The notes under the pieces: model-generated
What the model was told of the DNA's origin: nothing
Database searches by the model: none
What the model saw: the letters and a program-made list of their open reading frames with translations, nothing else
Source of the DNA: Methylobacterium soli
GTDB lineage: Bacteria; Pseudomonadota; Alphaproteobacteria; Rhizobiales; Beijerinckiaceae
Assembly: GCF_008806385.1 (NCBI RefSeq)
Contig: NZ_VZZK01000017.1
Span: forward strand, 34,177 to 98,176
Length of the DNA: 64,000 nt
Direction of reading: 5' to 3'
Position numbers and translations under genes: made by a program
Shown here: piece after piece, positions 26,804-35,772 of the stretch
Position numbering within the stretch: position 1 is the first letter of the stretch
Layout of the letters: the number at the start of each line of letters is the position of its first letter

Positions 26804-26840
26804 GAAGCCGTTCCTCCCGGAACGGCTTCATCTGTTTTTC
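26804..26840 (+). terminator. terminator/attenuator between csp and the DUF6481 gene
   Basis: Eleven-bp arms GAAGCCGTTCC / GGAACGGCTTC with a 4-nt loop, followed by a T-rich TCTGTTTTT. Located 26 bp after the csp stop and 54 bp before the next start. Confidence 0.8.
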
Positions 26841-26882
26841 GACATCGGCGCGAATCGCGCGTCGTGTGAACAAGGATTCTGC

Positions 26883-27245
26883 GTGAGCCAATTCAAAGAA
26901 AACCAGCTTTCTGATCGGCTTGAGACCGCCGCCAAGGCGCGCGAGGCCCTGCTCGCCCGCTTCCGGGCGCGCCCCTCGGCCGACGATCCGGTCATCCTCG
27001 CCCGACAGGCCGCGCGCCGCGCCGTCATCGAGGCGCGTGAGGTCCGGGCCAGAGAGCGGGAGAAGCTTCGGGTCGCCGAAGAGGCGCGCCTGAAGGCGGA
27101 AGCCAAGGCCGCGATCGAGCGCGAAGAGGCCGAGATCGCCCGCATCGCCGCCGAGAAGGTGGAGCGTCAGGCCGCCCTCGCGGCCGAGCAGAAGGCCGCC
27201 CGCGATGCCCGCTTCGCGGCCCGCAAGGCGCGCGCGCGCCGCTAA
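26883..27245 (+). CDS. DUF6481 family protein
   Basis: A 120-residue, highly charged Ala/Glu/Arg/Lys-rich coiled-coil protein beginning SQFKENQLSDRLETAAKAREALLARF. A GTG at 26883 is chosen because the family usually starts MSQFK or similar just there. Function unknown; its usual place after a cold-shock gene suggests a stress or RNA-linked role (inference). Confidence 0.75.
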   Translation: MSQFKENQLSDRLETAAKAREALLARFRARPSADDPVILARQAARRAVIEAREVRAREREKLRVAEEARLKAEAKAAIEREEAEIARIAAEKVERQAALAAEQKAARDARFAARKARARR

Positions 27246-27382
27246 GGCCCCTCGCGTCGGCGGCCGGGCCTGCCCGGCGCCGAGAGCCCCCCAAGATCGG
27301 AACCGCCTCCGTCCCGACGGCGACGGCTCCTGGCCCGCTGACGGCGCGCCGACCACCGGCCCGCGGCCAGGAAGGACACGAC

Positions 27383-27580
27383 ATGTCTCACAAGTTCAAG
27401 ATCGGCCAGCAGGTGCGCCAATCCAGGATCGGCTACGCCGACAGCAAGGCCCCGGCCGAGAGCGTCTTCGAGGTCGTCCGGCTGATGCCCGAGGACCAGA
27501 CCGGCGAACCCTTCTACCGGATCAAGTCCGCCACCGGCGAGCGCGCCGTGCGCGAGGGCGAGATCACCCCGGTCTCCTAA
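27383..27580 (+). CDS. conserved hypothetical protein, 65 residues
   Basis: MSHKFKIGQQVRQSRIGYAD..., ending GERAVREGEITPVS, preceded by CAGGAAGGA. The pattern FEVVRLMPEDQTGEPFYRIKSATGERAV looks like a small SH3-like barrel for which no function is known. Well-formed coding sequence with its own ribosome site. Confidence 0.75.
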   Translation: MSHKFKIGQQVRQSRIGYADSKAPAESVFEVVRLMPEDQTGEPFYRIKSATGERAVREGEITPVS

Positions 27581-27608
27581 GGCGTCGCCGCGGCGTCGTC
27601 CGGGCGCG

Positions 27609-28784
27609 TCAGCGCGCCTGCCAGAGAAGGCCGACGAGACCGACATTGACGAAGGCGAGGGCGACGAGGAGGCCGAACAGGGCGTCCGGCCCGCCCTGCG
27701 CCAGCACGACGGCGCCGAGCGTCGGCGCGAGCGCCTGCGCCACCAGCCCCGGCCGGGCGAGGCGCCCGACGAGGGGCGCGTAGCGGGCCGGGCCGAACAA
27801 GGCGAGCGGCACCGTGCCCCGGGCGATGGAGTAGATGCCGTTCCCGGCCCCGTAGAGCACCAGCGCCAGGGCGACGGCGGGCAGGCCCGCCGCCAGCATG
27901 CCGAGGCCCAGGGCCACGAGGCAGATGGCGGCCGTCAGCGTCCAAAGGGGGTGGTGCCGGCCACGCCCCGCCATCTCGACCACCCGGGCCGCCACCTGCG
28001 CCGGGCCGATCAGGGCCCCGAAGGAGACCGCCGCCGCGAGCGCGACGCCGCGGGCCTGAAGCAGGGTCAGGAGATGAACCGAGAGCAGGGTCATCACGGT
28101 GCCGCCGAGCGTCAGGACCCCGGCGAAGAGCCGGAAGGCGTGCCGCTCGGCCGGTGTCAGGACCGGGGCGGCCTCGGCGACATTCCCCGGCTGGACCGGG
28201 AGGCGCGGCGCGGCGGGCACGACCAGGAGGATGAGCGGCAGCGACACGGCGAGCTGCAGCCCCGCATAGGCGAAGCAGGTGCCCCGCCAGCCGACATGCT
28301 GGATCAGGAAGGCCGAGAGCGGCCAGCTCACCGTGCTGGCGAAGCCGCCCCACAGGGTCAGGCTGGTGACGGCCGGGCGCGCCTCCGCGCCGTAGAGCCG
28401 CCCGAGAGTGGCGAAGGCAGGGTCGTACAGGCCCGTGCCCATGCCGAGGCCGAGGAGCAGCCAGGCTCCCACGAAGACCGGCAGGGCCGGGGCGAGGCCG
28501 AGAAGCGCGAGGCCCGCCGCCATGATGGCGGCCGAGAAGGCCAGGACCGGGCGCCCGCCCCGATGCCCGATCCAGGCCCCGACACGGGGCGAGATCAGCC
28601 CGGCGACGAGCAGGCCGAGGGAGAGGCCGCCGATGATCCAGACCATCGGCCAGCCCGTCTCCGCCGCGATCGGCCCGGCGAGCACGGAGAGCAGATAGAA
28701 GGACGAGCCCCAGGACAGGATCTCGAACACCCCGAGGGCGCTGATGACCGCAAGGCGCGGGCGGCCGCAGGATTCGGAGTTCAT
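27609..28784 (-). CDS. MFS transporter
   Basis: A 391-residue, 12-helix transporter starting MNSESCGRPRLAVISALGVFEIL. Signs include the helix 2-3 loop ISPRVGAWIGHRGGRP and the GMGTGLYDPAFATLGRLYG motif that resembles the NreB/YnfM-like or MCT-like (oxalate/formate-type) families. Substrate unknown. Convergent with the 65-residue gene. Confidence 0.88.
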   Translation of the reverse strand: MNSESCGRPRLAVISALGVFEILSWGSSFYLLSVLAGPIAAETGWPMVWIIGGLSLGLLVAGLISPRVGAWIGHRGGRPVLAFSAAIMAAGLALLGLAPALPVFVGAWLLLGLGMGTGLYDPAFATLGRLYGAEARPAVTSLTLWGGFASTVSWPLSAFLIQHVGWRGTCFAYAGLQLAVSLPLILLVVPAAPRLPVQPGNVAEAAPVLTPAERHAFRLFAGVLTLGGTVMTLLSVHLLTLLQARGVALAAAVSFGALIGPAQVAARVVEMAGRGRHHPLWTLTAAICLVALGLGMLAAGLPAVALALVLYGAGNGIYSIARGTVPLALFGPARYAPLVGRLARPGLVAQALAPTLGAVVLAQGGPDALFGLLVALAFVNVGLVGLLWQAR

Positions 28785-28960
28785 GGTGTTTCGGGTTCCT
28801 GAGCCGGCGAACCATCGCTGCGGGCCGCAAGCCTTAGCGCGGACCGGCCCCGCTTCCCATCCGGCCCGATCCGGAACCCGATCCGCCGCCCGGCCGTTTG
28901 CGGGTCTTCGCCGCCCGGTGAAGGCCGGGCGTGCCGAGAGACCACGGGAGGGACGCGATC

Positions 28961-29206
28961 GTGAAACACCTTGCATGGCTGATGGGCGCGGGCTTCGGCG
29001 CCGCCACTCTGCTGGCGCTGCCCGCCCAGGCCTATGAGTGGGGCGGCGGCTCCTGCGTCGGCCGCGGCTGCGTCCGCGCCATTCAGGAGGGCGAGTACCG
29101 CCCGGTCCGCGGCTACCGCGACCGGGAGCGCCCCGACATCCGGGTCATCGAGCGCCGCCGCGACCTGCGCGACGCCGAGGATTGGGACGAGGACGACGAG
29201 GATTGA
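28961..29206 (+). CDS. small exported protein with acidic C-terminus
   Basis: An 81-residue protein from a GTG with GGGAGG upstream. A clean signal peptide (KHLAWLMGAGFGAATLLALPAQA) precedes a short domain with two cysteines (GGSCVGRGC) and a strongly charged tail ending in EDWDEDDED. Likely periplasmic and perhaps cation-binding (inference). Confidence 0.65.
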   Translation: MKHLAWLMGAGFGAATLLALPAQAYEWGGGSCVGRGCVRAIQEGEYRPVRGYRDRERPDIRVIERRRDLRDAEDWDEDDED

Positions 29207-29566
29207 GCCACCCGTGATCCTGTGATCCGCTGATCCTGCGCGTCGCAGGGGCGCCGCGTGGTGCCCGCGGGTGATCGCGAAGGGCGGGCGCGGGCCGCGA
29301 AGGAGGCCTCCGGGACCGATCGGGATCTCCGGAGCCCTTCGACGCTCCCAAGGGCGGCGCCTTCAGGGCGTCCCACCTCCGGATCGGCAGGGCCGATGCC
29401 CGGCCGTCGCATTCCCGCAACACCCAGGCCAGGCCGGCGCGCGGGCGGCGCGTGCATGTGCGCTCCGTCACCACGAAACAGGCGCGCCCGTGCCACGCAA
29501 TCGTGGCGCAACGATCGGTCGCCAGAATGGCGTCGTCGCGGGCCGGGGGCCGGTGGGGAGGTTCGC
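29207..29566. other. no recognisable gene
   Basis: About 360 bp between two small exported/membrane proteins. Open frames here lack ribosome sites and homology. Confidence 0.4.
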
Positions 29567-29659
29567 ATGGTGACGGACATGCAGTTTCGGCGGATGTGCT
29601 TCGTGGTCTTCGCCTTCGGGCTCGCGGCCGCCCCGCTCCTCAACACGCTGCTGCCCTGA
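29567..29659 (+). CDS. tiny membrane protein, 30 residues
   Basis: A 30-codon frame with a strong ribosome site (GGGGAGG, 6 nt before the ATG). It encodes MVTDMQFRRMCF followed by a single hydrophobic helix (VVFAFGLAAAPLLNTLL). Size and topology fit a small single-pass membrane peptide; the function is unknown. Confidence 0.45.
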   Translation: MVTDMQFRRMCFVVFAFGLAAAPLLNTLLP

Positions 29660-29722
29660 CCCCGGGGCGCGGCGTTGCCCCGACGGCGCCGGCGGCCTTA
29701 ACCTCCGCCCCGGAGGCCGAGG

Positions 29723-30055
29723 ATGACGGAGAGACCGGGCACGCGCGGACGGGGAAGCGAGGGGCTGTCCCTCCACATCCTGCCGAATGCCGGCACGATG
29801 ATCGGGATCTGCACCACCCTGATCGGCCTCGTGAAGATCGCCGAGGGGCATATCGGCCCGAGCCATGTCGACGAGTATTTCGGCCTCGCGGCCTTGCTGT
29901 TCCTGGCGAGCGCCCTGACCTCCTACCTCTCCATGCGGGCTCTGACCGGCAACCGCCTCGGGGCGCAGCTCGAGCGCGCCGCCGACCTCTGCTTCATGGC
30001 CGGGCTGATCATGCTCTCGCTGATCTCGCTGCTCTTCGCCTACGAGACGATCTGA
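29723..30055 (+). CDS. membrane protein, unknown function
   Basis: A 110-residue protein with three predicted membrane helices (GTMIGICTTLIGLVKIA, YFGLAALLFLASALTSYL, LCFMAGLIMLSLISLLFAY). The HILPNAGTMIGICTTLIGL opening recurs in small uncharacterised alphaproteobacterial membrane proteins. No catalytic motif. Confidence 0.75.
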   Translation: MTERPGTRGRGSEGLSLHILPNAGTMIGICTTLIGLVKIAEGHIGPSHVDEYFGLAALLFLASALTSYLSMRALTGNRLGAQLERAADLCFMAGLIMLSLISLLFAYETI

Positions 30056-30134
30056 CGGGCTTCGAGCGTCCTGAAGCGGACGGAGACGAACCCGGCGCGC
30101 CCGCGTTGATCTCTGTCATGCCGGAGAAGCCACC

Positions 30135-30386
30135 ATGCAGAGCAGGCTTGGAACAGGGTTCGTGCTCGCGGGATGCCTGCTGATGCTCGGCTGGTTCGGC
30201 GCCGGGCCGGCGAGCGCCCAGCGGCTGGAGATCGGGCCGGAGGGACCGAGCGTGGACCTGCGCAGCCGTCAGCAGCGCGCGATCGACCGCGAGGATGCCC
30301 GCCGGGACCGGGAGGAGCTGCGCCGCGACCGCGATATCGACGACGATGACGACGCGGATGACGATCCGCCGCCGCGTCCGCGCTGA
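30135..30386 (+). CDS. small exported charged protein
   Basis: An 83-residue protein with a signal peptide ending ASAQ, then alternating Arg/Asp/Glu-rich sequence (RREELRRD-type) and a run of Asp before a PPPRPR tail. Probably periplasmic. Function unknown; similar in style to the protein at 28961. Confidence 0.65.
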   Translation: MQSRLGTGFVLAGCLLMLGWFGAGPASAQRLEIGPEGPSVDLRSRQQRAIDREDARRDREELRRDRDIDDDDDADDDPPPRPR

Positions 30387-30399
30387 GGCAGGCGGAAGT

Positions 30400-31773
30400 C
30401 TAGGCGGCCTGCGCCTCGACGCGGTTCCGGCCCGCCGCCTTGGCGCGGTAGAGGGCGAGGTCGGCCCGCTTCAGCATGTCGCCGGCCGAGACGTCGGCGG
30501 GGTCGCGCACCGCGACGCCGATCGACACCGTGACGCCGACGCTGCGCGTCGCCCGCTGCACCGAGAAGGGCATCATCTCGACCCGCTCGCGGATGCGCTC
30601 GGCGATGAGCTGCGCCTCGGGCAGGCCGACCTCCGGCAGGATGATTACGACTTCCTCGCCGCCGTAGCGGGCGACGATGTCGATGCCGCGGGTGTGCAGG
30701 CGGATGCGCTCGGCGAAGGTGCGCAGAACCTCGTCCCCTGCCTCGTGCCCGTAGGTGTCGTTGATCGACTTGAAGCGGTCGATGTCGAGGATCAGGGCCG
30801 CCACCGGGCGCTGGCGCGCGATCGCGTCGCCGAACAGGGTGCCGAGATGGCTGTCGAGGTAGCGCCGGTTGTGCAGGCCCGTGAGGCCGTCCGTGACGGC
30901 GAGCTCCATCGAGGCCTGGACGGCGCCGCGCAGAACCTCCGAGAAGCGCTTGCGGCGCACCTGCGTGCGCACCCGGGCGACGAGCTCGTTCCGGTCGACC
31001 GGCCGCATCAGGTAATCGTGCACCCCGAAATCGAGGCCGCGCATGATCCGGCTCCGGTCGTGCGGCTCGGCCAGCATGATCAGCGGCACGGATCGGGTGC
31101 GGTCGAGGGAGCGGAGCTGGCTGCACAGGCGCAGGCCGTCGAAGCCCGCGAGATCGAGGCTGACCAGGATCGCGTCGAAGGCGTGGTCCGTCGCGGTCAG
31201 CAGGGCCTGGTGCGGGTCGGCCTCCAGCGTGACGACGTGGTGCTGCCCGAGGGAAGCGGCCATGCGCTCGGCCGAGGCGCGCCGGTCCTCGACCATCAGG
31301 ATCTGGGCGTTGAGGCCGGTCTCGGCGGTGGCGAGGGCGAGGGGATCGCCCATGCCGAAATCCCGCGACGCCATGGCGCGGCTGCGCAACTCGTCCGTGA
31401 CCGCCTTCAGGCGCACGAGGCTGCGCACCCGGGTGAACAGGGCGGTGTCGTCGATGGGCTTGGTCAGGAAGTCGTCGGCGCCGGCATCGAGCCCGCGCAG
31501 GCGGTCGGAGGGCTGGTCGAGGGCCGTGACCATCACCACCGGCAGGTGGGCGGTGACGGGGTTGTTCTTGAGGTGGCGGCAGACCTCGAACCCGTCCATG
31601 CCCGGCATCATCACGTCGAGGAGGACGATGTCGCAGAGACCCTTCTCGCAGATCGCGATCGCGTCGGGGCCGTTCATGGCTGCGAGGACGTCGAAATATT
31701 CCAGCGACAGCTTCGTCTCGAGAAGCTTCACGTTGGGAAATAGATCATCGACGATCAGGACACGGGCCGACAT
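30400..31773 (-). CDS. pleD: PleD-type response regulator diguanylate cyclase
   Basis: A 457-residue REC-REC-GGDEF protein. The first receiver opens RVLIVDDLFPNVKLLE and has the phospho-acceptor Asp in IVLLDVMMPGMDG; the second (degenerate) receiver is central; the C-terminal cyclase has YGGEEVVIILPE. An inhibitory I-site RGID lies exactly five residues before GGEEV. It makes c-di-GMP on phosphorylation and drives the motile-to-sessile transition. It follows divK by 70 bp on the same strand, the conserved divK-pleD operon of Caulobacter relatives. Confidence 0.95.
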   Translation of the reverse strand: MSARVLIVDDLFPNVKLLETKLSLEYFDVLAAMNGPDAIAICEKGLCDIVLLDVMMPGMDGFEVCRHLKNNPVTAHLPVVMVTALDQPSDRLRGLDAGADDFLTKPIDDTALFTRVRSLVRLKAVTDELRSRAMASRDFGMGDPLALATAETGLNAQILMVEDRRASAERMAASLGQHHVVTLEADPHQALLTATDHAFDAILVSLDLAGFDGLRLCSQLRSLDRTRSVPLIMLAEPHDRSRIMRGLDFGVHDYLMRPVDRNELVARVRTQVRRKRFSEVLRGAVQASMELAVTDGLTGLHNRRYLDSHLGTLFGDAIARQRPVAALILDIDRFKSINDTYGHEAGDEVLRTFAERIRLHTRGIDIVARYGGEEVVIILPEVGLPEAQLIAERIRERVEMMPFSVQRATRSVGVTVSIGVAVRDPADVSAGDMLKRADLALYRAKAAGRNRVEAQAA

Positions 31774-31843
31774 CGTTTCTCGCGTCTAGGTTGCGTAACG
31801 ACGAATCTGACCCGTTCAGCGAGTACAGACTATCCGCCGACAT

Positions 31844-32218
31844 TCATCGGGTGTCGCCAAGATACGTACGAACCGTTGCCAAAAACTTCGCGACCGAGAT
31901 CGGCTTCGACAGATAGGCCTCGCATCCGCCTTCACGAATGCGTTCCTCGTCGCCCTTCATGGCGAAGGCCGTGATGGCGATGACCGGAATATCCTTGAGG
32001 TCGTCATCCTCCTTGAGCCATTTCGTGACCTCGAGCCCCGAGACTTCGGGAAGCTGGATGTCCATCAGGATCAGGTCGGGATGGTGCGCCCGGGCGAGCT
32101 CGATGGCCTCGATCCCGTTGGCGGTCTTGAGGGTGGCGTAGCCGTGCGCTTCCAGGAGATCGTTGAAGAGCTTCATATTGAGCTCGTTGTCCTCAACGAT
32201 GAGCACCGTTTTCTTCAT
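31844..32218 (-). CDS. divK: cell-cycle response regulator DivK
   Basis: A 124-residue stand-alone receiver: acidic pocket VEDNE, phospho-acceptor Asp53 in LILMDIQLPEVSG, Thr in ITAFAMKGD and Lys in YLSKPI. DivK couples the kinases DivJ and PleC to CtrA control. The open frame extends 31 codons upstream, but MKKTVLIVEDNE at 32218 is the family start. Upstream is the divergent DUF3572 gene, with only 76 bp between them holding both promoters. Confidence 0.95.
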   Translation of the reverse strand: MKKTVLIVEDNELNMKLFNDLLEAHGYATLKTANGIEAIELARAHHPDLILMDIQLPEVSGLEVTKWLKEDDDLKDIPVIAITAFAMKGDEERIREGGCEAYLSKPISVAKFLATVRTYLGDTR

Positions 32219-32294
32219 GGCCCATTGTTCCCGGCGCGCACGCTGCTCATTCTTTACGGACTCTTCGCCCGTCCGATCGCTTTGTAAGTGACAC

Positions 32295-32594
32295 ATGTTG
32301 ATGAAACGCAAACCCGTTCAAGGTGATGATTCTACTGAACGCGTCGCGCTCGACGTTCTGGGCTGGCTCGTCGCCGACGAGGACCGGCTGTTTCCCTTCC
32401 TCAACGCCACCGGCCTCACCCCCGAGACTCTTCGGGCGAGCGCGGGGCAACCGGGCTTCCTGGCCGGCATCCTGGACCACGTGATGGGGGACGAGAACGT
32501 GCTCACGGCCTGCGCCAACGGCCTCGGCATCCCGCCCGAGACGATCGCCACCGCCTGGCGCCGCCTCGGCCCGCCGGAGCCGGAGGACTTCTGA
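32295..32594 (+). CDS. DUF3572 family protein
   Basis: A 99-residue cytosolic protein: ALDVLGWLVADEDRLFPFLNATGL and LDHVMGDENVLTACANGLGIPPETI are the DUF3572 pattern. Divergent from divK, a conserved neighbourhood in Hyphomicrobiales. Function unknown. Confidence 0.85.
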   Translation: MLMKRKPVQGDDSTERVALDVLGWLVADEDRLFPFLNATGLTPETLRASAGQPGFLAGILDHVMGDENVLTACANGLGIPPETIATAWRRLGPPEPEDF

Positions 32595-32706
32595 GGGCGC
32601 GGCCCGCGCCCCGGCCTGCCCGGATTGCCGGGCCAGCCACGGCGCCCCGGTATGGCGGAGCGGGCAGGCCAAGCCCCTTCCCTTCAGGAGCCGAAACCCC
32701 GCCCTG

Positions 32707-33597
32707 TCAGGGCGTGCAGGGGGTGCCCTGGACCTTGTCGATGTCGAGGCGGGTCATGTCGCCCAGGATGGCGAAATCGCCGTAATCGAGCTTGAGGGCG
32801 CCGCTGACGCCGTTCTCGTAGAGGTCGAAGGTGAGGGTGTAGATCGGCGTGCGCTCGCCCTCCCCTTGCGTGAAGTAGCTGAGCGTCACGGGCCAGTGCG
32901 GCACCGCCGCCATCGGGCCGTCGCGCAGGGGTTTGTCGCGCTCGCTGCCCGCCGCGTTCGTCGGGGCCGTGACCTGGCGCCCGATCACCGCCAGGGTGTC
33001 GTAGATCTTGCGGCCGTCATCCGAGCCGTCGAAGATCTTGGCGGAGAGCGTGGTCTCGCCCGCCCGCGCGGCCTCGACGAGGCGGCGCATGTGCAGGCTC
33101 GGGAACAGGACCGGGCCCTTGTCGCCGACCTGTTCGCGCTTGGGCTCCTTGATGCGCACCTTCAGGCCCTCGGCCCCCGCATCGGCGGTGCCGTCGATCG
33201 CCGGGCTCGCGGCGCCGTTGAGCACCGTGGTGGTCTTGAAGCGGAAGTCGCGCCCGTCCGCGCTCTCGAAGGTGGTGTTACGCAGGTCCGAGGTGCGATT
33301 GCCGGTCTCGCCGCTGTCGAGCACCGTCACCTGCCGGGTCTGCATCGTGTAGCCCTTGCAGGCATCGCCCTTGAAATCGATCACGATGCGCCCGCGCGCG
33401 CTCTCGACGGCCCGGGTGCCGCCGCTGGAGGAGAGCGCGAGGTCGTAGACGGCGCGGTGGCTCGCGAGCGTCACGGGGGCGGCCTTGGCCGGGGCCTCCC
33501 CGGCGGGGGTGGCGGGCGCAGCCAGTGCCGCCCCGCCGAGGGCGAGGACGGCCCCGCCGAGGGCGAGGAGGAGGCGGGCGGAGGGGCGCAGCGTCAT
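32707..33597 (-). CDS. EipB-like cell envelope integrity protein (DUF1849)
   Basis: A 296-residue exported protein with signal peptide (LLLALGGAVLALGGAALA). The mature part starts LASHRAVYDLALSSS and includes GRIVIDFKGDACKGYT, GETGNRTSDLRNTTFES and a C-terminal GTPC. Two cysteines, one central and one terminal, match the disulfide of Brucella EipB, a periplasmic beta-spiral protein needed for envelope integrity. Open frame continues upstream; 33597 (MTLRPSARLL) is chosen for the signal peptide. Confidence 0.85.
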   Translation of the reverse strand: MTLRPSARLLLALGGAVLALGGAALAAPATPAGEAPAKAAPVTLASHRAVYDLALSSSGGTRAVESARGRIVIDFKGDACKGYTMQTRQVTVLDSGETGNRTSDLRNTTFESADGRDFRFKTTTVLNGAASPAIDGTADAGAEGLKVRIKEPKREQVGDKGPVLFPSLHMRRLVEAARAGETTLSAKIFDGSDDGRKIYDTLAVIGRQVTAPTNAAGSERDKPLRDGPMAAVPHWPVTLSYFTQGEGERTPIYTLTFDLYENGVSGALKLDYGDFAILGDMTRLDIDKVQGTPCTP

Positions 33598-33736
33598 GGA
33601 ATCTCCTGCATGGGCCCGCCTCAGGGCGCCGGGGCTGGCGGCGGCCCCGATGGTCCCGTCCGGGGCGGCCTCCGACCCGGCCGGCGGGCATCGATCAGAT
33701 AGGATGCCGCGCGACCTGGGCAAACTTCGGGCCGGA

Positions 33737-35602
33737 TCAGCGATAACCGGCGGCCTGGAGTTCGAACAATTCGGCGTAGCGCCCGCCGAGCGCCTGCAGC
33801 TCCGCATGGGTGCCGGATTCGAGAACCCGGCCCTGCTCCAGCACGAGGATGCGGTCGGCCATGCGCACGGTGGAGAAGCGGTGCGAGATCAGCACCGCCG
33901 AGCGACCCCGGGTGAGGTCGCGGAAGCGCTGGAACACCGCGTATTCCGAGCGCGCGTCGAGGGCGGCGGTGGGCTCGTCGAGGATCAGGATGTCGGCCTC
34001 GCGCATGTAGGCGCGGGCGATGGCGATCTTCTGCCACTCGCCTCCCGAGAGGTCGATACCATCCTCGAAGCGCTTGCCGAGGGGCTGGTCGTAGCCCTGG
34101 GGCAGCCGCCGGATCACCCCGTCGGCGAGGCTGCGCCCGGCCGCCTCGGCGATCCGGGCGGCATCCGCCCGCTCGGCGATGCGGCCGACCGCGACGTTCT
34201 CCGAGGCCGTGAGGTCGAAGCGCACGAAATCCTGGAAGATGACGCCGATGCGGGCCCTCAGGGCGTCGAGGTCGTAGGCGGGAAGCGGCCGGCCGTCGAG
34301 GAGGATGCGCCCCTCGACCGGATCGTAGAGCCGGGTCATCAGCTTGACGATCGTGGTCTTGCCCGCCCCGTTCTCGCCGACGAGCGCCAGCACCTCCCCG
34401 GCCCGCAGGGTGAAGCTTAGATGGCGAACCGCCCAGGCGGCGGCGCCGGGGTAGCGGAAGCCCACATCCTCGAAGGCGAGGCCGTGCCGGATCGGCTCCG
34501 GCATCGGCGCCGGGTGCTCGGGGGAGCGGATCAGGGGCCGGATCTCGAAGAACGAGAACAGGTCATCGAGATACTGGGCCTGCGAGGCGATCAGCGAGAC
34601 GGCGAGGAGCATGTCCTCGATCAGGCCGCGCAGGCGCTGGAACGAACCGGCCAGGAAGGCGAGGTCGCCGATCGAGAACTGGCCCGCCACCGTGCGCCAG
34701 ACGATGACCGCGTAGGCGAGGTAATAGGCGAGGGTCCCGAGCGCCGCGAAGCCCCCGCCCCAGGCGGCGCGGCGGATCATCAGGCTGCGGTTGTCGGCGA
34801 GGAGCTTGCGCGCGAGCGCGTCGAAGCGCTCCGTGAGGTAGCCGTTGAGGCCGAAGAGCTTGACCTCCTTGGCCGCCTCCACGCTGGCGCCGAGATAGCG
34901 CAGGTAGTCGATCCTGCGCCGCTCGGGCGTGCGCTGCCAGGCCAGCCGGTAGCCCTGGCGGTTGAAGTGCATCTCGTTGAGGAAGGCGGGCACGAGGGCG
35001 GCGACCAGGAGCAGGATCAGCCAGGGCGTGAAGGCCGCGAGGCCGACCGCGAAGGAGGCCAGGGTGACGCAGTTCTGGCCGAGCCCGAAGACCTGCGCGA
35101 TCAGGTTGGCGCGGCCCGTCACCTGGCGCCGCGCCCGCTCCAGCCGGTCCTGCTGGGCGCTGTCCTCGAACTGGGCGAGGTCGAGGGCCGCCGCGTGGCG
35201 CATCAGCCGGAGGGTGGCGGCGTTGCCGTAGAGGTCGGCCATGAGGCCGTCCACCAGGGTGCCGAGCCGCCCCAGGATGTCGGTGAGGACCGCAAGCCCG
35301 AGTTCCAGGGCGACGAGGCCGGCCAGACGGGCGAGGTGCGGATCGGCGAGCCACGCCTCGAGCCCCATCGGGGTCGTGCGCGGGCGGCCATGCTCGGCCA
35401 CGATCGCGTCGAGGATAAGCTTGGCGAGATAGAGCATCGCGACCGGCAGGCAGGCGCGCACGAGCCGCAGGGCGAGGCTCGCGGCGAACAGGCGCGGGCT
35501 CGCGGCGTGGACCTGCCGGAACAGGGCCGGCAGGTAGCGGAGCGCGCCGGCGCGCTCGCGGATCCAGGTTCGAACAAGGCGGGAGGGCATCGGCCCGACC
35601 AT
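33737..35602 (-). CDS. ABC transporter with fused permease and ATPase
   Basis: A half-transporter of about 621 residues with six membrane helices (residues about 20-330) and a C-terminal nucleotide-binding domain: Walker A GENGAGKTT, Q-loop FQDF, signature LSGGEWQ, Walker B ILILDEPTAALD and H-loop ISHRF. Probably a homodimeric exporter of the lipid/peptide/drug type; cargo unknown. An ATG at 35590 is an alternative start. Confidence 0.9.
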   Translation of the reverse strand: MVGPMPSRLVRTWIRERAGALRYLPALFRQVHAASPRLFAASLALRLVRACLPVAMLYLAKLILDAIVAEHGRPRTTPMGLEAWLADPHLARLAGLVALELGLAVLTDILGRLGTLVDGLMADLYGNAATLRLMRHAAALDLAQFEDSAQQDRLERARRQVTGRANLIAQVFGLGQNCVTLASFAVGLAAFTPWLILLLVAALVPAFLNEMHFNRQGYRLAWQRTPERRRIDYLRYLGASVEAAKEVKLFGLNGYLTERFDALARKLLADNRSLMIRRAAWGGGFAALGTLAYYLAYAVIVWRTVAGQFSIGDLAFLAGSFQRLRGLIEDMLLAVSLIASQAQYLDDLFSFFEIRPLIRSPEHPAPMPEPIRHGLAFEDVGFRYPGAAAWAVRHLSFTLRAGEVLALVGENGAGKTTIVKLMTRLYDPVEGRILLDGRPLPAYDLDALRARIGVIFQDFVRFDLTASENVAVGRIAERADAARIAEAAGRSLADGVIRRLPQGYDQPLGKRFEDGIDLSGGEWQKIAIARAYMREADILILDEPTAALDARSEYAVFQRFRDLTRGRSAVLISHRFSTVRMADRILVLEQGRVLESGTHAELQALGGRYAELFELQAAGYR

Positions 35603-35772
35603 GGCGCCGCCGGGGCCTCGCGTCGATCCCGGCGCCCCGGACCCGCTGCCGCAGGGGCGACGACCGTCGCGCCGAGCCGTCCGCACAGTCACCCGGGCGG
35701 GCTCGGTTTGCGGCCGATCCGATTATGCTTATGTTAATGAACGCAGAAAATCTCGACATGAGGGGAGGCGCG

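Noticed and set aside
25845..27356. 503-codon minus-strand frame across the cold-shock gene
   Set aside because: Most of it is opposite the cold-shock and DUF6481 genes; only its last 76 codons, outside those genes, were kept as a weak candidate.
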